Part shown: positions 24,962 through 36,566 of the stretch, in pieces | How positions within the stretch are numbered: the stretch's first letter is position 1 | Layout: each line of letters begins with the position of its first letter | Assembly (NCBI RefSeq): GCF_018446385.1 | Contig: NC_055999.1 | Span: 81,173,859-81,237,858 of the forward strand | Reading direction: 5' to 3' | Source of the DNA: Zingiber officinale | Taxonomy: Eukaryota; Streptophyta; Magnoliopsida; Zingiberales; Zingiberaceae | Length of the DNA stretch: 64,000 nucleotides | Notes under the pieces: model-generated | What the model saw: the letters and a program-made list of their open reading frames with translations, nothing else | What the model was told of the DNA's origin: nothing | The model's database searches: none | Program-made: the position numbers and the translations under genes

Positions 24962-26119
24962 CCTAATACTAATTAATGATTTAAAATCAGAACTTCTTAT
25001 CTTAATACTGACTAAACAACAAAAGGAGTATAGAAGAGGTCACATGCTAATTTTATGATGGAAAGCAAATCAAATTTACTTGGACATCAAAGATTCTGCT
25101 GCCTTCTCCAGGCATGGAAAAATTAGTCTATTTTGACTGAAACTTGTTGTCTCTCTTTGTTAGAAAATGGGCAGTCTTCTTGGAGCATATAATGTAGAAA
25201 TATGCATCTCCGACTCTGCTGTAGTTCTATAGACATGAACAGAAACAACAATAAACAAGGATGCCATGGCTAAAATCTTGATGCCTTTGCAGTCTGCTAT
25301 AAACCCTGCAGAAGAAGCTTGCTTACATGCGAAATAGACGTATGTTTTCATGTTCTTCTCTGATCTAAGAAGTCATTAAGAAAAACTAGAGGAACAAATC
25401 TCGTGGAAAATGATCGCCATATTCAATTAATGATACGATTAAGACGATTTGGTGAATTATTTTTTTAAAAAAATGACCCTAATTTGATTGAATCTAAAGC
25501 AGAGGAAACCCTAATCGAAGGAAAAAAAGATCGAGCGCAGACCTGGAACTCGGAGGTGTGGTACAAGCTCATAAACAAGCGGAGGGCACTGGCCTGGAGG
25601 AGCATGGGCTGCGGCTTCCCGCCGTCACCCTCCTCGCCTCTTCCCAGCGGTGCGAAGATGTCATGTGTGTCGCTATATAGGGAAACATGTTCGAAGAACC
25701 CTCTACCAAGGCCAGACGACGAAGTGACGGCTTGCTTCCTGGAGAAGGTGATGAAGACCGCATCGTCGCTCCTGTCAATGACGAAGTTGGCGCTACCTGC
25801 ATTGGCACGCAGGCAGCGGGTCTAGGCTTGTGCCAGAAGAGGGGAAGATGCAAGGAGCGCACCAAGGACATGGCTCATCTCGAACCTTTAGGAGGCAAAG
25901 GTAGACAAATCAAGAGTGAGGGTGAGAATGAGAGAGAGAGGAGAGCACACCGTTGTGGAGGAAGATCCAATGGTCGACGGGATGGTGTGAAGAGATTGTA
26001 TGAGGAGAGGGAAAGAAAATTGCCCTAGGTTCGGGAGCGCAAAGGAAAAACACGGTGCCGAAATGAAAACAGCGAGGGAAAGGAAAACAGCGAGGGGGGA
26101 AAATGACCAAATTCAATTA
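24962..26119. other. Region upstream of captured GGAT start, GC-rich toward the right end
   Basis: It may include captured 5' UTR or promoter of the GGAT gene. On the minus strand a donor-like ccag/gtctgcg occurs near 25,542, after a GC-rich stretch. Open frames lie on both strands between 25,480 and 26,030 but match nothing I recognise, so none is called. Confidence 0.4.
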
Positions 26120-26384
26120 CAACGGTTTTTTCAAAACTGTTATCGTAGACGCTAAAAACGCGGATAAAGACAACGGTTTATAAAACCGTTGTAAAAAGTG
26201 TTGTCGTTTAAAAAAAATATTGCTCAATGACAACAGTTTTGCCAAAATCGTTGTCTTTTATATTTAATGGGGAGTTCAAAGACAACGGTTTTGGCAAAAA
26301 CTGTTGTCTTTGAGCAAATACGCAACGCTTTCTCATAAAACCGTTGTCGTAGGGGTGTTGTCGTTTGCAGGTTTTGTTGTAGTG
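26120..26384. repeat. CACTA 2 right subterminal repeats and TIR
   Basis: Copies of acaacggttttn and its complement run from 26,120 to about 26,365, followed by the terminal ...GCAGGTTTTGTTGTAGTG. Confidence 0.8.
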
Positions 26385-26387
26385 CAC

Positions 26388-27100
26388 GCTCCTAATTAAT
26401 GTTTTATAGTAATCCAAAATGGAAGTTTGATCTAGTGATCCACAAACAAACTCATCCAATATAGAGGAAGACATTCAGAGCCAACGCGTAAGTTTGTTTG
26501 CATCACTTACAAACCAGTAATGGAGACAATGGAATTTATTTAAAAATCCCTCTCCCACTTAGTTATTTAAGGTGAGGAATTTTAACCTAGCAAGCACACA
26601 TCACAGTAAATAAAAGCAATAAATATGGAAATTATTTTCCAACTATTATGGTCTTTTCCATCACTGTCCTTCGCGTGCTGCCAACTCTAGGGTTCATGCC
26701 GTCGGGTCCATCGAGCTTCCTTTTCCACTGTGCTTCTGGTCCTCCAATAGTACCACGCCTTACAAGGATACGATCCGCGACAAAAATAGAATTTTACATA
26801 TATCGATCCTATATTCCACAAAGGAATGTACATCTAATCTAGATCGAAACAAAAATGTAAAATCCTAATAACTAATACAGCTCCTGCTGTATTTAATATT
26901 ACAATCATGCACACATAATAAAATGCCCTTGACATGTCCAAGGGTCCAATCACACACAATATCTGTAAGTCATAATAGTTAGAGCCTACAACCATAGAGT
27001 TAGTACATCCTACTATTATCCTGCCTAAATTATGTATGACATGTGCATAATTAAACTGGAAACCAAACACACAGAGGTAACCCCTAGCTCTAATATCAAT
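26388..27100 (-). other. 5' leader of nested Angela-type Copia with degenerate PBS
   Basis: This is the last internal stretch before LTR copy D. Next to the LTR, the minus strand reads attgatattagagc (about 27,087-27,100), a decayed form of the tRNA-Met primer site TGGTATCAGAGC. No gag domain or zinc knuckle is recognisable, so the element appears to lack most of gag. The left part is paralogous to 42,833-43,077. Confidence 0.7.
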
Positions 27101-29184
27101 TGTTGGTTGATCCTAGGAAGATCATACCGGTTCCACTATACAAAAATTTTGTACAAGTGTCGAACCTTTCCTAAACAACCTATTGTGTTCTTTAGAAATT
27201 AAATTAGAAATCGCAAATGGAACTTAACATTATTGATTCCAAATTTAACTTATTTGTTCTTAATGGTTTATATTTGGATCACAAACGATGCTTAACATTA
27301 TTGATCCAAATCCACCTATGTTATAAATTTAATTAAATATTAATTTCCAAAATTGGCTTCTAGGATTGCATGGCGAGGCACTAGTCATTCTTGGATATGG
27401 GATCATCCACCACCGCCTAGACAAAGCCTTTTAAAGAAATCTAATATTTAATTTCCTTATATAACTCTAGGTTTAACCAAAAAGAACAATCGAATCACAA
27501 ATTCGAAAAAAAAAAAAAACACAAACTCGAATCACAAATTTGAAACGCTAGAATCATATGCCTCTTGTGTTTGGAATTCATACAAAGAAAAACTAGCATG
27601 ATGCGAAAAATAATTACTAGTTATACCTTTCTTTGTATGCAACAACCTCTTGATCTTCTGCCGTATTCCTCGCCTCCTCTTGGACATCGTGTGGGCGACA
27701 AACCTCTAAGATGATCACCACCCAAAAACTCCTCCTCCTTCTCTAAGTTTCGGCCACAACCATCACCAAGGAACAAAAGAGAGGAAGGGGAAAGAAAAGG
27801 GGAGAGGGCCAACCATAAGAGAGAGCATAAGCAAGAGAATAAGAATTGATCCATCATGAGGTCTCTCCTCCCCTTCTTTTTATAATACTTGCCCAAGGCA
27901 AATAAGGAAAGATTTTTACAAAAAATTAAAATCTTCCTCTTGTTTTCCTTTCCTCCTTTTTAATTCCTTTTTCCCCTCTTAATTGATTGAATGGTCGTCC
28001 CCTTGCTTGGGCACCAAGCAAGGGTGGCCGGCCCATAAAAGAAGAAAAATATATCTTGTAAAAATTTTATAAGCAAAGAAGGAAAGCTCTTATAAAATTT
28101 TACAAGCTCTTTTTTAATTTCCTAATGTGGATGTTTTGAAAAAGGAAAATTTTAAAACAAGTTCTAAGATTTAAAACTTCTCATTTAAAATTTTCTTTTT
28201 TTAACATGTTTACAAAAAAGGAAAGTTTTAAATTTAAAACTCTCTTTTTAAAAAAAAAACCATGTGGATGGTTAAAAAAGGAAAGTTTTAAAACTTTTAA
28301 AACTTTCTTTTAAACCATGTGATCTAATTCAAATATGGAAAGTTTTATAATTTTAAAATCTATCTTTTAAAACTTGTAGTTATCTACAATGAGAAGATTT
28401 TAAAAATTCAAAACACCCCTCATACTTTGAATTATGTGGTCGGCCTCCTTCTTGCTTGGGTACCAAGCAAGAGGCCGGCCCCTATGAGGAGGAAGTGGCC
28501 GGCACCATGGCTTGGTCACCAAGCCATGGGACGGCCCCCTCTTGGACACCAAGATGGACTTTTCATGAGTGGATATGAGGCATTAATGAGGCTATGACAG
28601 GGACCTAGAGGAGAAATTGGTTTTGCCCTCCCGACGAGCTCGAGTATCCCGTGTTCGCATCGAACACACAACTCAAGTTCATCAATAATATCTCATTCCA
28701 CTAGAGAGTTATTATTGCACTACCACACCAATCCCAAATTACATTATGGGCTCCTTCTTATCAAGAGTGTGTTAATCTCCCCGTGTTTAAGATATCGGAT
28801 GCCTACTAATTAATTGAGTTACTGACAACTCATTTTAATTAATGTCTTAGTACAAGAGTAGTACCACTCAATCTTATCGTCATGTCGGACTAAGTCCACC
28901 TACAGGGTTTAACATGACAATCCTTATGAGCTCCTCTTGGGGACATTATCAACCTAGATTACTAGGACACAGTTTCCTTCTATAATCAACAATACACACT
29001 ATAAGTAATATCATTTCCCAACTTATCGGGCCTTTTGATTTATCAAGCTAAATCGCACCTTTTGATAAATCAAAGAAATAAATATTAAGTATATGTGCTT
29101 GTTATTATATTAGGATTAAGAGCATACACTTCCATAATAACAGAGGTATTGTTTTTTTATTTAGTCAGTATAAAAAGAAACTAC

Positions 29185-30900
29185 TGTTGATACAGTCTGA
29201 CCTGGCTGTTGTTTTGATGTTGACACTGATTTAAGTTTGTATCAGATATTAATCAAACTCAGACTGACTACTAATCGAGGTTGATCCATTGGGAGGGAAA
29301 GTCCTGGTGAGTGAAGCCAGGCAAGGGAAATCCAGATGAGTCAAGGTTGACCAGACATCTGGTGAAAAGTCCAAGCAGGGAGCTTGGCATGGGAAAAGTC
29401 CAAGTATGGAGACTTGGCACGGAGTGGTCAGAAAGGGCTCGGTAGCTCGTTCTCTGGACCGGACGAAGTCGGAGAGGGCTCGGTAGCTCGTTCTCCGGAC
29501 TAGGTCAGAGAGGGCTCGGTAGCTCGTTCTCAAGACCAATCCCAATATCACATGGGCGTTGGATCGGTCAACAGACTGATCCAGTGGGATTTTGTTTTCC
29601 TGATCGGTGCACAGACCGATCTGGTGAAACTAGGGTTTCTGATCGGTCTGGCGACCGATCAGGAAACACTCAGAAGCACACTGAGTGTAATCTGATCGGT
29701 CTGTAGACCGATCAGGAAACACTCAGTAGCCTACTGAGTGTAATCTGATCGGTCTGTAGACCGATCAGGAGATGATGTCGCGAGAAGGAAAAAGGAAGTG
29801 GATCGGTCCGTGAACCGATCCATATGAACCCTGATCGGTCTGTCGGACCGATCAGGTCATATCCTGATCGGTCTCCAGACCGATCAGGTGACGATCTCAG
29901 GAGTGCGAGGAACCGCACCCATTAAACCCTGATCGGTCTTCACGACCGATCAATCCAAAGGTGTGGATCGGTCCGCTGACCGATCCACCACACTGTCTGC
30001 ACACACTGTCAGTTTCTGCTGATTTCTGATTCGTTTGTTATACGTCTGATCTAACATCTGCTTGTGAGCTTTTTGAGTAACAGGTTGCAGGTACCATGGT
30101 GATGTTTTAATTCAAATCAATGACTATCAAAGGAATAAAACAAAATGTTTTTTTCCACTGGTTATCGCTGCAGATTGTGCAAAAGAAGCATCAACGTTCA
30201 CTGGCTTGTTCAGTTGGCTCACTGGCTGCAATCAGCTTGACTCTTCCTCATTGGTTCGAGTTCAGAGACACCAGTGAAGACCAAGGATGGTATTGGTGTG
30301 AGCTCAGATATTCAGATGAGGAAGAAGCGTGATTGGCGACGCCTGGTTTGGCGACAGTGATACGCTACTGGTTTGCAGTGATTCGATGCAGACAAACGCA
30401 GTGAAGAAAGCGGAGAAATAAGAAGGAGGAAGTGGAGAGGATCACCAACACTCTGGAAAAACTCTCTCTGTCGTTCAAGCAAGAGGCTGTGCGTTTTTGT
30501 TGAGCTCTTGGCTGATTCCTCCTGTCGTTGTTTTTCTGCTTCGTGGCTGTAAGTTAAACTGTTCAATCCTTTAGCCACACTCTGTAAGTAATTGTGCTTC
30601 ACTTTCAAATCTACTCTTGTGATCTTTGTGGAGAGGTTACTCCACCGAGAAGGAGGATCTAGCCGGAGTTTATCCGGGGTGTGATCTACCGAAGATCAAG
30701 GAGTCGTCCACCTTACGGACACGCCGAGGAGTAGGGGCAAGTTATCCCCGAACCTCGTAAATCCTAGTGTTAGTGTGCTTGTGTTTTTCTCTCCTTTAGT
30801 TGTCTAATTCCGCTGTGCTAACGATTATCTGTGTAGAAGTTTTCGTTTAAGTTTTTAAAGGAGCTATTCACCCCCCCTCTAGCCATCTAAGATCCTAACA
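29185..30900 (+). repeat. 5' LTR of SIRE-type element
   Basis: Runs from TGTTGATACAG to GATCCTAACA, immediately before the PBS. It contains a threefold repeat of gggctcggtagctcgttctc (29,435, 29,475 and 29,512) and a hairpin array at about 29,549-29,990. The small ORFs inside it recur in the 3' LTR simply because the LTRs are duplicates. Confidence 0.95.
29549..29990. repeat. Hairpin array in 5' LTR (GATCGGTC...GACCGATC)
   Basis: About ten palindromes have arms TGATCGGTC and GACCGATCA (two use GGATCGGTC/GACCGATCC) around a variable loop of some 4-8 nt. They are spaced about 30-65 bp apart. The arms are almost invariant while loops and spacers vary, so the pairing itself appears conserved. 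Confidence 0.9.
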
Positions 30901-30902
30901 AG

Positions 30903-30914
30903 TGGTATCAGAGC
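30903..30914 (+). other. Primer binding site of SIRE-type element (tRNA-Met)
   Basis: TGGTATCAGAGC lies two bases after the 5' LTR end. Confidence 0.95.
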
Positions 30915-30957
30915 CTGGTGCTCTTCATTACGGCTTAACAACCCAAAGAGCTAAACA

Positions 30958-32580
30958 ATGGCCATGAAGGAGGGACTCAGCACCAACCGTCCACCTTATT
31001 TCGATGGAGCAGATTTTCAATACTGGAAAAGCCGCATGGAGTATTACCTCAAGACCGATATCTCCATGTGGTTCTCCGTCAAGGAGGGATTCTCACCTCC
31101 AAAGGATGAAGAAGGTAAGGAACTTGACTCATCGAGATGGTCAACCGAGCAAACTCGCAAGGGACAAGCCGATGCCAAGGCGGTTGTCACTTTGCAATGT
31201 GGGATAGCCAAGGATCAACTTGTCAAGGTTGGTCCTTTCACAAGTGCGAAGGATCTATGGAACAAGCTCATCGAGCTCCAAGAAGGGACTCGAGACTCTC
31301 GGATCGCCAAGAGGGATTTGTTCCTAAACCAACTACAGAACCTTGTCATGAAGGAAAATGAAACTGTAAGTGAGATACATGGAAGGTTCAAGGAGATCAT
31401 CAATGGTCTCCATTCGGTGGATGAACGAGTAGAAAACCGTGACCTCGTAAGGTATGCTCTAAAAGCTTTTCCTAGGAATGCCTTGTGGTCATCTATGGTG
31501 GATGCCTACAAGGTATCCAAGGATCTTTCCATTGTTAAGTTAGATGAATTTTTTTGTGAAATGGAGTTACATGAACTTGCTAACAAAGGGCAAAAAGAGA
31601 AAGGTATTGCTTTGGTTGCAGAAGAAAAGAGCAAGGAGGGAAGAAGGAAGAGAGAAAAGAAGAAGGAGAAAGAAATTGTTTCATCTTCATCCTCCTCCGA
31701 GTCCGATGATGAAGGGGAATCATCATCAAGCGAGATGGCCAACTTCGTGAGAAGAATCATGAGAAGGAGCAGAAGATACAAAGGGAAAGGTAAACCTAGT
31801 GAACAAAATATTGACAAAACTAATGTTACATGTTATGAGTGCAGCAAAAAGGGACACTATCGGAGCGAGTGTCCGAAATTAAAAAGGAAGGAGGAACGAG
31901 CCAAAAAGAAGGAGGAAAGAGTCAAGAAGAAGAAGGCTCTAAAAGCTACATGGGATGAGTCTTCTTCAAGTTCATCTGAGGAAGAGAAGAGGGAGAAGAG
32001 TACACGGCAGTTAGCCCTCATGGCAAGAGAGGAGTCCGAGTCCGAGAGTGAGGACTCAAGCTCTTCAGCTGCGACTTCATCATCTTCGGATGATGAAGAG
32101 GTAACATCTCCCCATTTAGAAAAGTGTTATAAAACAATTGCACATTTGTCTACTACCCGTAAAAAATCAAAAATAGAAACTAAACTGCTAAAAGATGAAA
32201 TAGAGAAATTAAGGGCCCTTAGGGAAGATGAGGTCGATGACCTTTATCAAGAGGCCCTAGAGGATGAAAACAAAACCTTGAAGGGTGAAATTGAGAAGCT
32301 CAAGAAAATGCTTGAGAAATTCTCAACCAGCTCTAAGACCTTAGACATGATTCTAAATGCCCAAAGGGCGGTTTACAACAAGGCTGGATTAGGATACCAA
32401 CCTAAGGAGTCTAGTTTTATTTCTTTAGTGTCAAGAACCCAATTTCATAGAACACATGTTTCTAGGGTTCATGAGACTAGGAAGAAGGTGACCAAGGCAT
32501 GGGTGCCTAAGTCTCTCATTGTAGATGCATTAGGTCCCAGAATTTGGGTACCTAAAACATCCTTCTTTCGTGTCTTGTAG
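30958..32580 (+). CDS. gag: Gag polyprotein of SIRE-type Copia
   Basis: The 540-codon frame starts MAMKEGLSTNRPPYFDG, 44 bp after the PBS. The N-terminal half is the Copia gag region (FQYWKSRMEYYLKTDI near residue 22; LWNKLIELQEGT near 101). A zinc knuckle of the CCHC type, CYECSKKGHYRSEC, lies at about residues 292-305. It is preceded by basic and serine-rich linkers and followed by acidic Ser/Glu runs and a long charged coiled coil (KLLKDEIEKLRAL, LKGEIEKLKKMLEKF). It forms the cytoplasmic particle that packages the RNA. It ends at TAG (32,578-32,580), and pol continues in the same frame straight after. The frame is intact, and this is the best-preserved gag in the window. Confidence 0.95.
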   Translation: MAMKEGLSTNRPPYFDGADFQYWKSRMEYYLKTDISMWFSVKEGFSPPKDEEGKELDSSRWSTEQTRKGQADAKAVVTLQCGIAKDQLVKVGPFTSAKDLWNKLIELQEGTRDSRIAKRDLFLNQLQNLVMKENETVSEIHGRFKEIINGLHSVDERVENRDLVRYALKAFPRNALWSSMVDAYKVSKDLSIVKLDEFFCEMELHELANKGQKEKGIALVAEEKSKEGRRKREKKKEKEIVSSSSSSESDDEGESSSSEMANFVRRIMRRSRRYKGKGKPSEQNIDKTNVTCYECSKKGHYRSECPKLKRKEERAKKKEERVKKKKALKATWDESSSSSSEEEKREKSTRQLALMAREESESESEDSSSSAATSSSSDDEEVTSPHLEKCYKTIAHLSTTRKKSKIETKLLKDEIEKLRALREDEVDDLYQEALEDENKTLKGEIEKLKKMLEKFSTSSKTLDMILNAQRAVYNKAGLGYQPKESSFISLVSRTQFHRTHVSRVHETRKKVTKAWVPKSLIVDALGPRIWVPKTSFFRVL

Positions 32581-32583
32581 GCA

Positions 32584-35500
32584 TTGGTCGAGGGGGAGCG
32601 TCTATCAACTTGGTTTGTTGATAGTGGATGCTCCAAGCACATGACAGGGGACAAGTCACTATTCTCTACCATACAAAATAAAAATAGAGGTAATGTGTCT
32701 TTTGGCAATAATGGTAGTCTTAAGGTTATAGGGGTTGGAGACATTCATATATCCGAATGTCTCCACATCAAGAATGTTCTTCTAGTCAAGGGGATGACTT
32801 TTAATCTCCTAAGTGTCAGTCAATTGTGTGATACGGGTTACATAATTGAATTTCATTCAAGTAAATGTTTGGTTAAACACATTGACACACTTGACACGGT
32901 ACTAGTAGGCACAAGGGTTGATAATATTTATCAAGTATCGTTTAAAAGTGCTACTAATGCTTTGATTAAGTGTTTCATGTCAAAAGAAGAAGAGTCTTGG
33001 CTTTGGCATAGAAGGTTGGCACATGTAAACATGAAGAACATTCGGAAGTTGGCCAACAAAGGACTAGTACGAGGCTTGCCAAGCATCAAGTACCAAAAGA
33101 ACAAACTATGTGATGCATATCAAATGGGTAAGCAAACAAAAGCATCTCATAAAGGTAAAAGCATTGTGAGTACATCTACTGCCTTAGACTTATTACATAT
33201 GGACTTGTTTGATTGTAACAATGTCATTTCATTGAATGGTAGTAGATATTGTTTAGTAATTATTGATGATTTTACTAGATATACATGGACCTTCTTTTTG
33301 AAAACTAAGGATCAAACCATAGATATTTTTATTTCTTTTTGTAGAAGAACTGAAAATGAAAAATCAACAACAATTAAAACCATTAGAAGTGATCATGGTG
33401 GTGAATTTCAAAACCATAGGTTCTTAGAATTTTGTCAAGCAAAAGGGTATAGACATGAGTTCTCAACTCCAAGGACCCCACAGCAAAATGGGGTTGTGGA
33501 GAGAAAGAACCGAGTCTTACAAGAGGCTGCACGAAGCATGCTCAATGAGTACTCACTACCGAGTTACTTGTGGGCTGAAGCTGTGAATACAGCTTGCTAT
33601 GTGCAAAACCGAATCCTGATACATAGGTTTTTAGGAAAGACTCCCCATGAACTTTGGTTTGGGAAACCACCTACAATTAAACATCTTAGGGTGTTTGGTT
33701 GTAAGGTGTTTATTTTGAACACCAAGGACCATCTTGGAAAATTTTCGGCCAAGGCTGATGAAGGGATACTGGTCGGGTACTCGCTCACCAGCAAAGGCTA
33801 TCGAGTCTGCAACAATAGGACTAAATTGATTGAAGAGTCCTCTGATGTAGCCTTTGAAGAAATCCCTCAATCAAATGAACAATCAAGGGATGTAGGAGAA
33901 ATTCAACTTGAACTTAGAAATCTAAGTTTGAATGATCAAAATGAAGAAAGAGTCGAGGTTGACTCTGATGACGATGAGCAAAGGCAACAAAGGGCTCCGG
34001 TTGATCCCTTGCCTGATATTGAGTCCTTGCCTGTGCCTAGTAAGACCATTCATGAGGCACCACCAACACCAAGACAATCTAGGATAACCACTAGTCATCC
34101 CCAAGATCAAATTGTGGGAGATATCCAACAAGGGGTTAGGACTAGGTCATTCTTTAGAAATGAGTCTAATGAAGTTGCATTGATTTCAGAGATTGAACCA
34201 AGACTAGTTGATGAAGCATTGCACGATCTTGATTGGATCATAGCTATGCAAGACGAATTAGGTCAATTTGAAAGGAGCCAAGTGTGGGACTTAGTTCCTA
34301 GACCTAAGAAGACCACCATTATTAGAACTAAATGGGTCTTCAAAAATAAGTTAAATCAAAAGGGAGAAGTTGTAAGAAACAAGGCAAGACTTGTAGCCAA
34401 GGGCTATAGTCAAGTCGAAGGTCTCGATTATGATGAGACTTATGCTCCCGTGGCCCGATTAGAGTCCATTCGTTTGATGCTAGCTTTTGCTGCACATAGA
34501 GGTTTCAAGCTCTATCAAATGGATGTTAAATCTGCCTTCTTAAATGGTTTCATTAAAGAAGAGGTCTACGTTGAACAACCACCGGGGTTTGTGAGTACCG
34601 AAGCTCCAAACCACGTATACAAGCTCAAGAAAGCTCTCTATGGGCTTAAACAAGCACCACGAGCTTGGTACGAAAGGTTGTCAACATATTTACTAGAGAA
34701 GGGTTTTGTAAGAGGACAAATAGACCCAACACTATTTCTACGAAGAGATAGTGAAAACATATTTGTAGCCCAAGTATATGTCGATGACATAATTTGTGGC
34801 TCAAATAACAAGGGCTATTTGAATAAATTTATTTCTCACATGGAAAGTGAGTTTGAGATGAGTCTAGTAGGAGAATTGACATTCTTCCTTGGACTTGAAA
34901 TCAAACAAACTCGAGATGGCATTTATGTCCATCAGACGAAATACACTCAAGAGATGCTTAGAAAATTCAATATGAGTGACTCTAAGGAAATGTCCACTCC
35001 AATGGCGACAAGCACTCGCCTTGACAATGATGAGAGTGGAAAACCAATTGATCTAACGCAATATAGAAGCATGATTGGTAGTCTTCTATATCTCACAGCT
35101 AGTCGACCAGACATACTTTTTGCTGTGGGCATGTGCGCTAGATATCAAGTCTGTGCCAAGGAATCTCATTTAATTGCAGTTAAGAGAATATTGAGATACC
35201 TTAAGGGCACAATTCGAGTAGGTCTATGGTACCCTCGTACAGAGTCTTTTGACTTGATAGGCTATACCGATTCTGACTAGTGCAAATTGGATCGAAAAAG
35301 CACTAGTGGGGGTTGCCAATTTTTAGGTTCATCTTTAGTTAGTTGGTCAAGTCGGAAGCAACATTGTGTTGCTCTCTCCACGACCGAGGCCGAATATATT
35401 GCCATGGGAGAGAGTGTATCACAATTGTTGTGGATGATACACACCCTAGAGGATTATGGACTTTCTTATAAGGGTGTACAAGTGCTATGTGACAACATTA

Positions 35501-35715
35501 ACACGATCAACCTAACTAAAAATCCAGTCCATCACTCAAGGACCAAGCACATTGAAGTGCGTCATCACTTCATTAGAGATCACGTAGCTAGGGGTGACAT
35601 TGTGCTCACATATGTGGAGTCAAAGTCAAACCTAGCTGATATTTTCACCAAACCCCTTCCGGAGAATGAATTTAGTCATTTAAGGAGGGAATTGGGAATG
35701 TGTTTGGCTCCTTAG
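32584..35715 (+). pseudogene. pol: Pol polyprotein of SIRE-type Copia, one internal stop before RNase H
   Basis: The frame is the same as gag. Protease has [12 protein letters not shown] (about residues 11-22). Pre-integrase is [11 protein letters not shown], with CDAYQMGK where CxxC is expected, so one zinc ligand is Tyr. Integrase has HMDLFD, SDHGGEF and NGVVERKNR, giving D, D and E. RT has [25 protein letters not shown] and QVYVDDII. RNase H starts with GYTDSD, is cut by TAG (35,278-35,280), and resumes as CKLDRKSTSGG through STTEAEYIAMGE and VLCDN to a stop at 35,713. Relatives have a few residues (Tyr-Ala-Gly or similar) at the TAG, so a small deletion or substitution made the stop. The other domains are undamaged. 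The product carries out reverse transcription and integration. Confidence 0.95.
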
Positions 35716-36566
35716 GTCATTAGAACTTCACCATGATCAATAAGGACTATTAAAATGACTAGAGTAATTGGGACAATAATTTGGGCAACTTGGGAACATC
35801 TCACACAAACTATAAGGTTTAACAAAATACTTTTGTTTGCTAGAAATGGGGTGAGATGCTAGGATCAACCCAATTATTCAAAATGTATCATGCATCCCTT
35901 GAATAATTAGGTTGAAGAGACATTAATTGAGTATGAGGAAGGCCATCACATAATTCATGTGTATTTGGCTCCTAGATCTTACTCATATATTCCAACTAAG
36001 GAATCTTGGTTGGACTTTTGCCTAGAAATTTTCTAATCATGGTTGATGGTTGATGTGTTGATTGGTATTGTTGCTTGGTTCATGTCATGACTTTGATTGA
36101 TAAAACGATAGGTTATTAAAGGAAATAATAACAACTTGGATATATTTTGACAAACTTGAAACTAAACATAACAAGGATCAAGAATTTCAGCTTTCATGCC
36201 TTGTTTGAAAATTAGGACAAGTTGTTTATATTTTGACAAACTTGAAACTGATCATAGCAATCCTAGGTCTTAACCAATACCTTGGTTCACTATAGGTAAT
36301 AGTTTTATAAGGTTATCTAAGATTGGAACTCTAAGATTCCAAATGTCTGAGTTTTTGGGTTTTGAAGTCTGAAACTTTCGGGCTCTAAACACGCTCAGGC
36401 CATATGAGTTCATTTTTTTTCATAATTGTGGGTGTTGATCCTTAGGTACTAGGTTATGAATTTGGGAGGTTCTGAATTCTTAGTTGGTGAACTTCTCAGA
36501 ATTCTCGATCAACAACGGCTCAAAAATTTTAGTTACTGAAATCAGAATTTCAGGATTATCAGACAC
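35716..36566 (+). other. Spacer between pol and hairpin array
   Basis: Non-coding. Two diverged copies of a segment around ggacaagttgtttatattttgacaaacttgaaactgatcatagcaa / gatatattttgacaaacttgaaactaaacataacaagg occur near 36,138-36,260. No ORF is supported. Confidence 0.6.

Larger units (their letters stand above)
20494..26384. mobile_element. Non-autonomous CACTA transposon carrying GGAT and FEN1 exons (Pack-CACTA 2)
   Basis: The left end is CACTACAACAAAAACTGCAA and the right end, complemented, is CACTACAACAAAACCTGCAA. The 3-bp flanks are TAC and CAC, one mismatch. The empty site appears in the paralogous host element at about 42,826-42,838 (agatcacacgctcc), where CAC is present once. Subterminal arrays of ACAACGGTTTTn...AACCGTTGT fill both ends. 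No transposase is recognisable. Minus-strand exons of glutamate:glyoxylate aminotransferase and FEN1 lie between. Confidence 0.92.

Noticed and set aside
25484-26028. Overlapping ORFs of 100-113 codons in the right part of CACTA 2
   Set aside because: They lie on both strands in GC-rich sequence with no family resemblance. They were kept only as part of a possible captured 5' region.
30120-30332. 70-codon ORF found identically at 40,030-40,242
   Set aside because: The identity simply reflects the two LTR copies. No domain and no sign of coding constraint can be judged from LTR duplicates.
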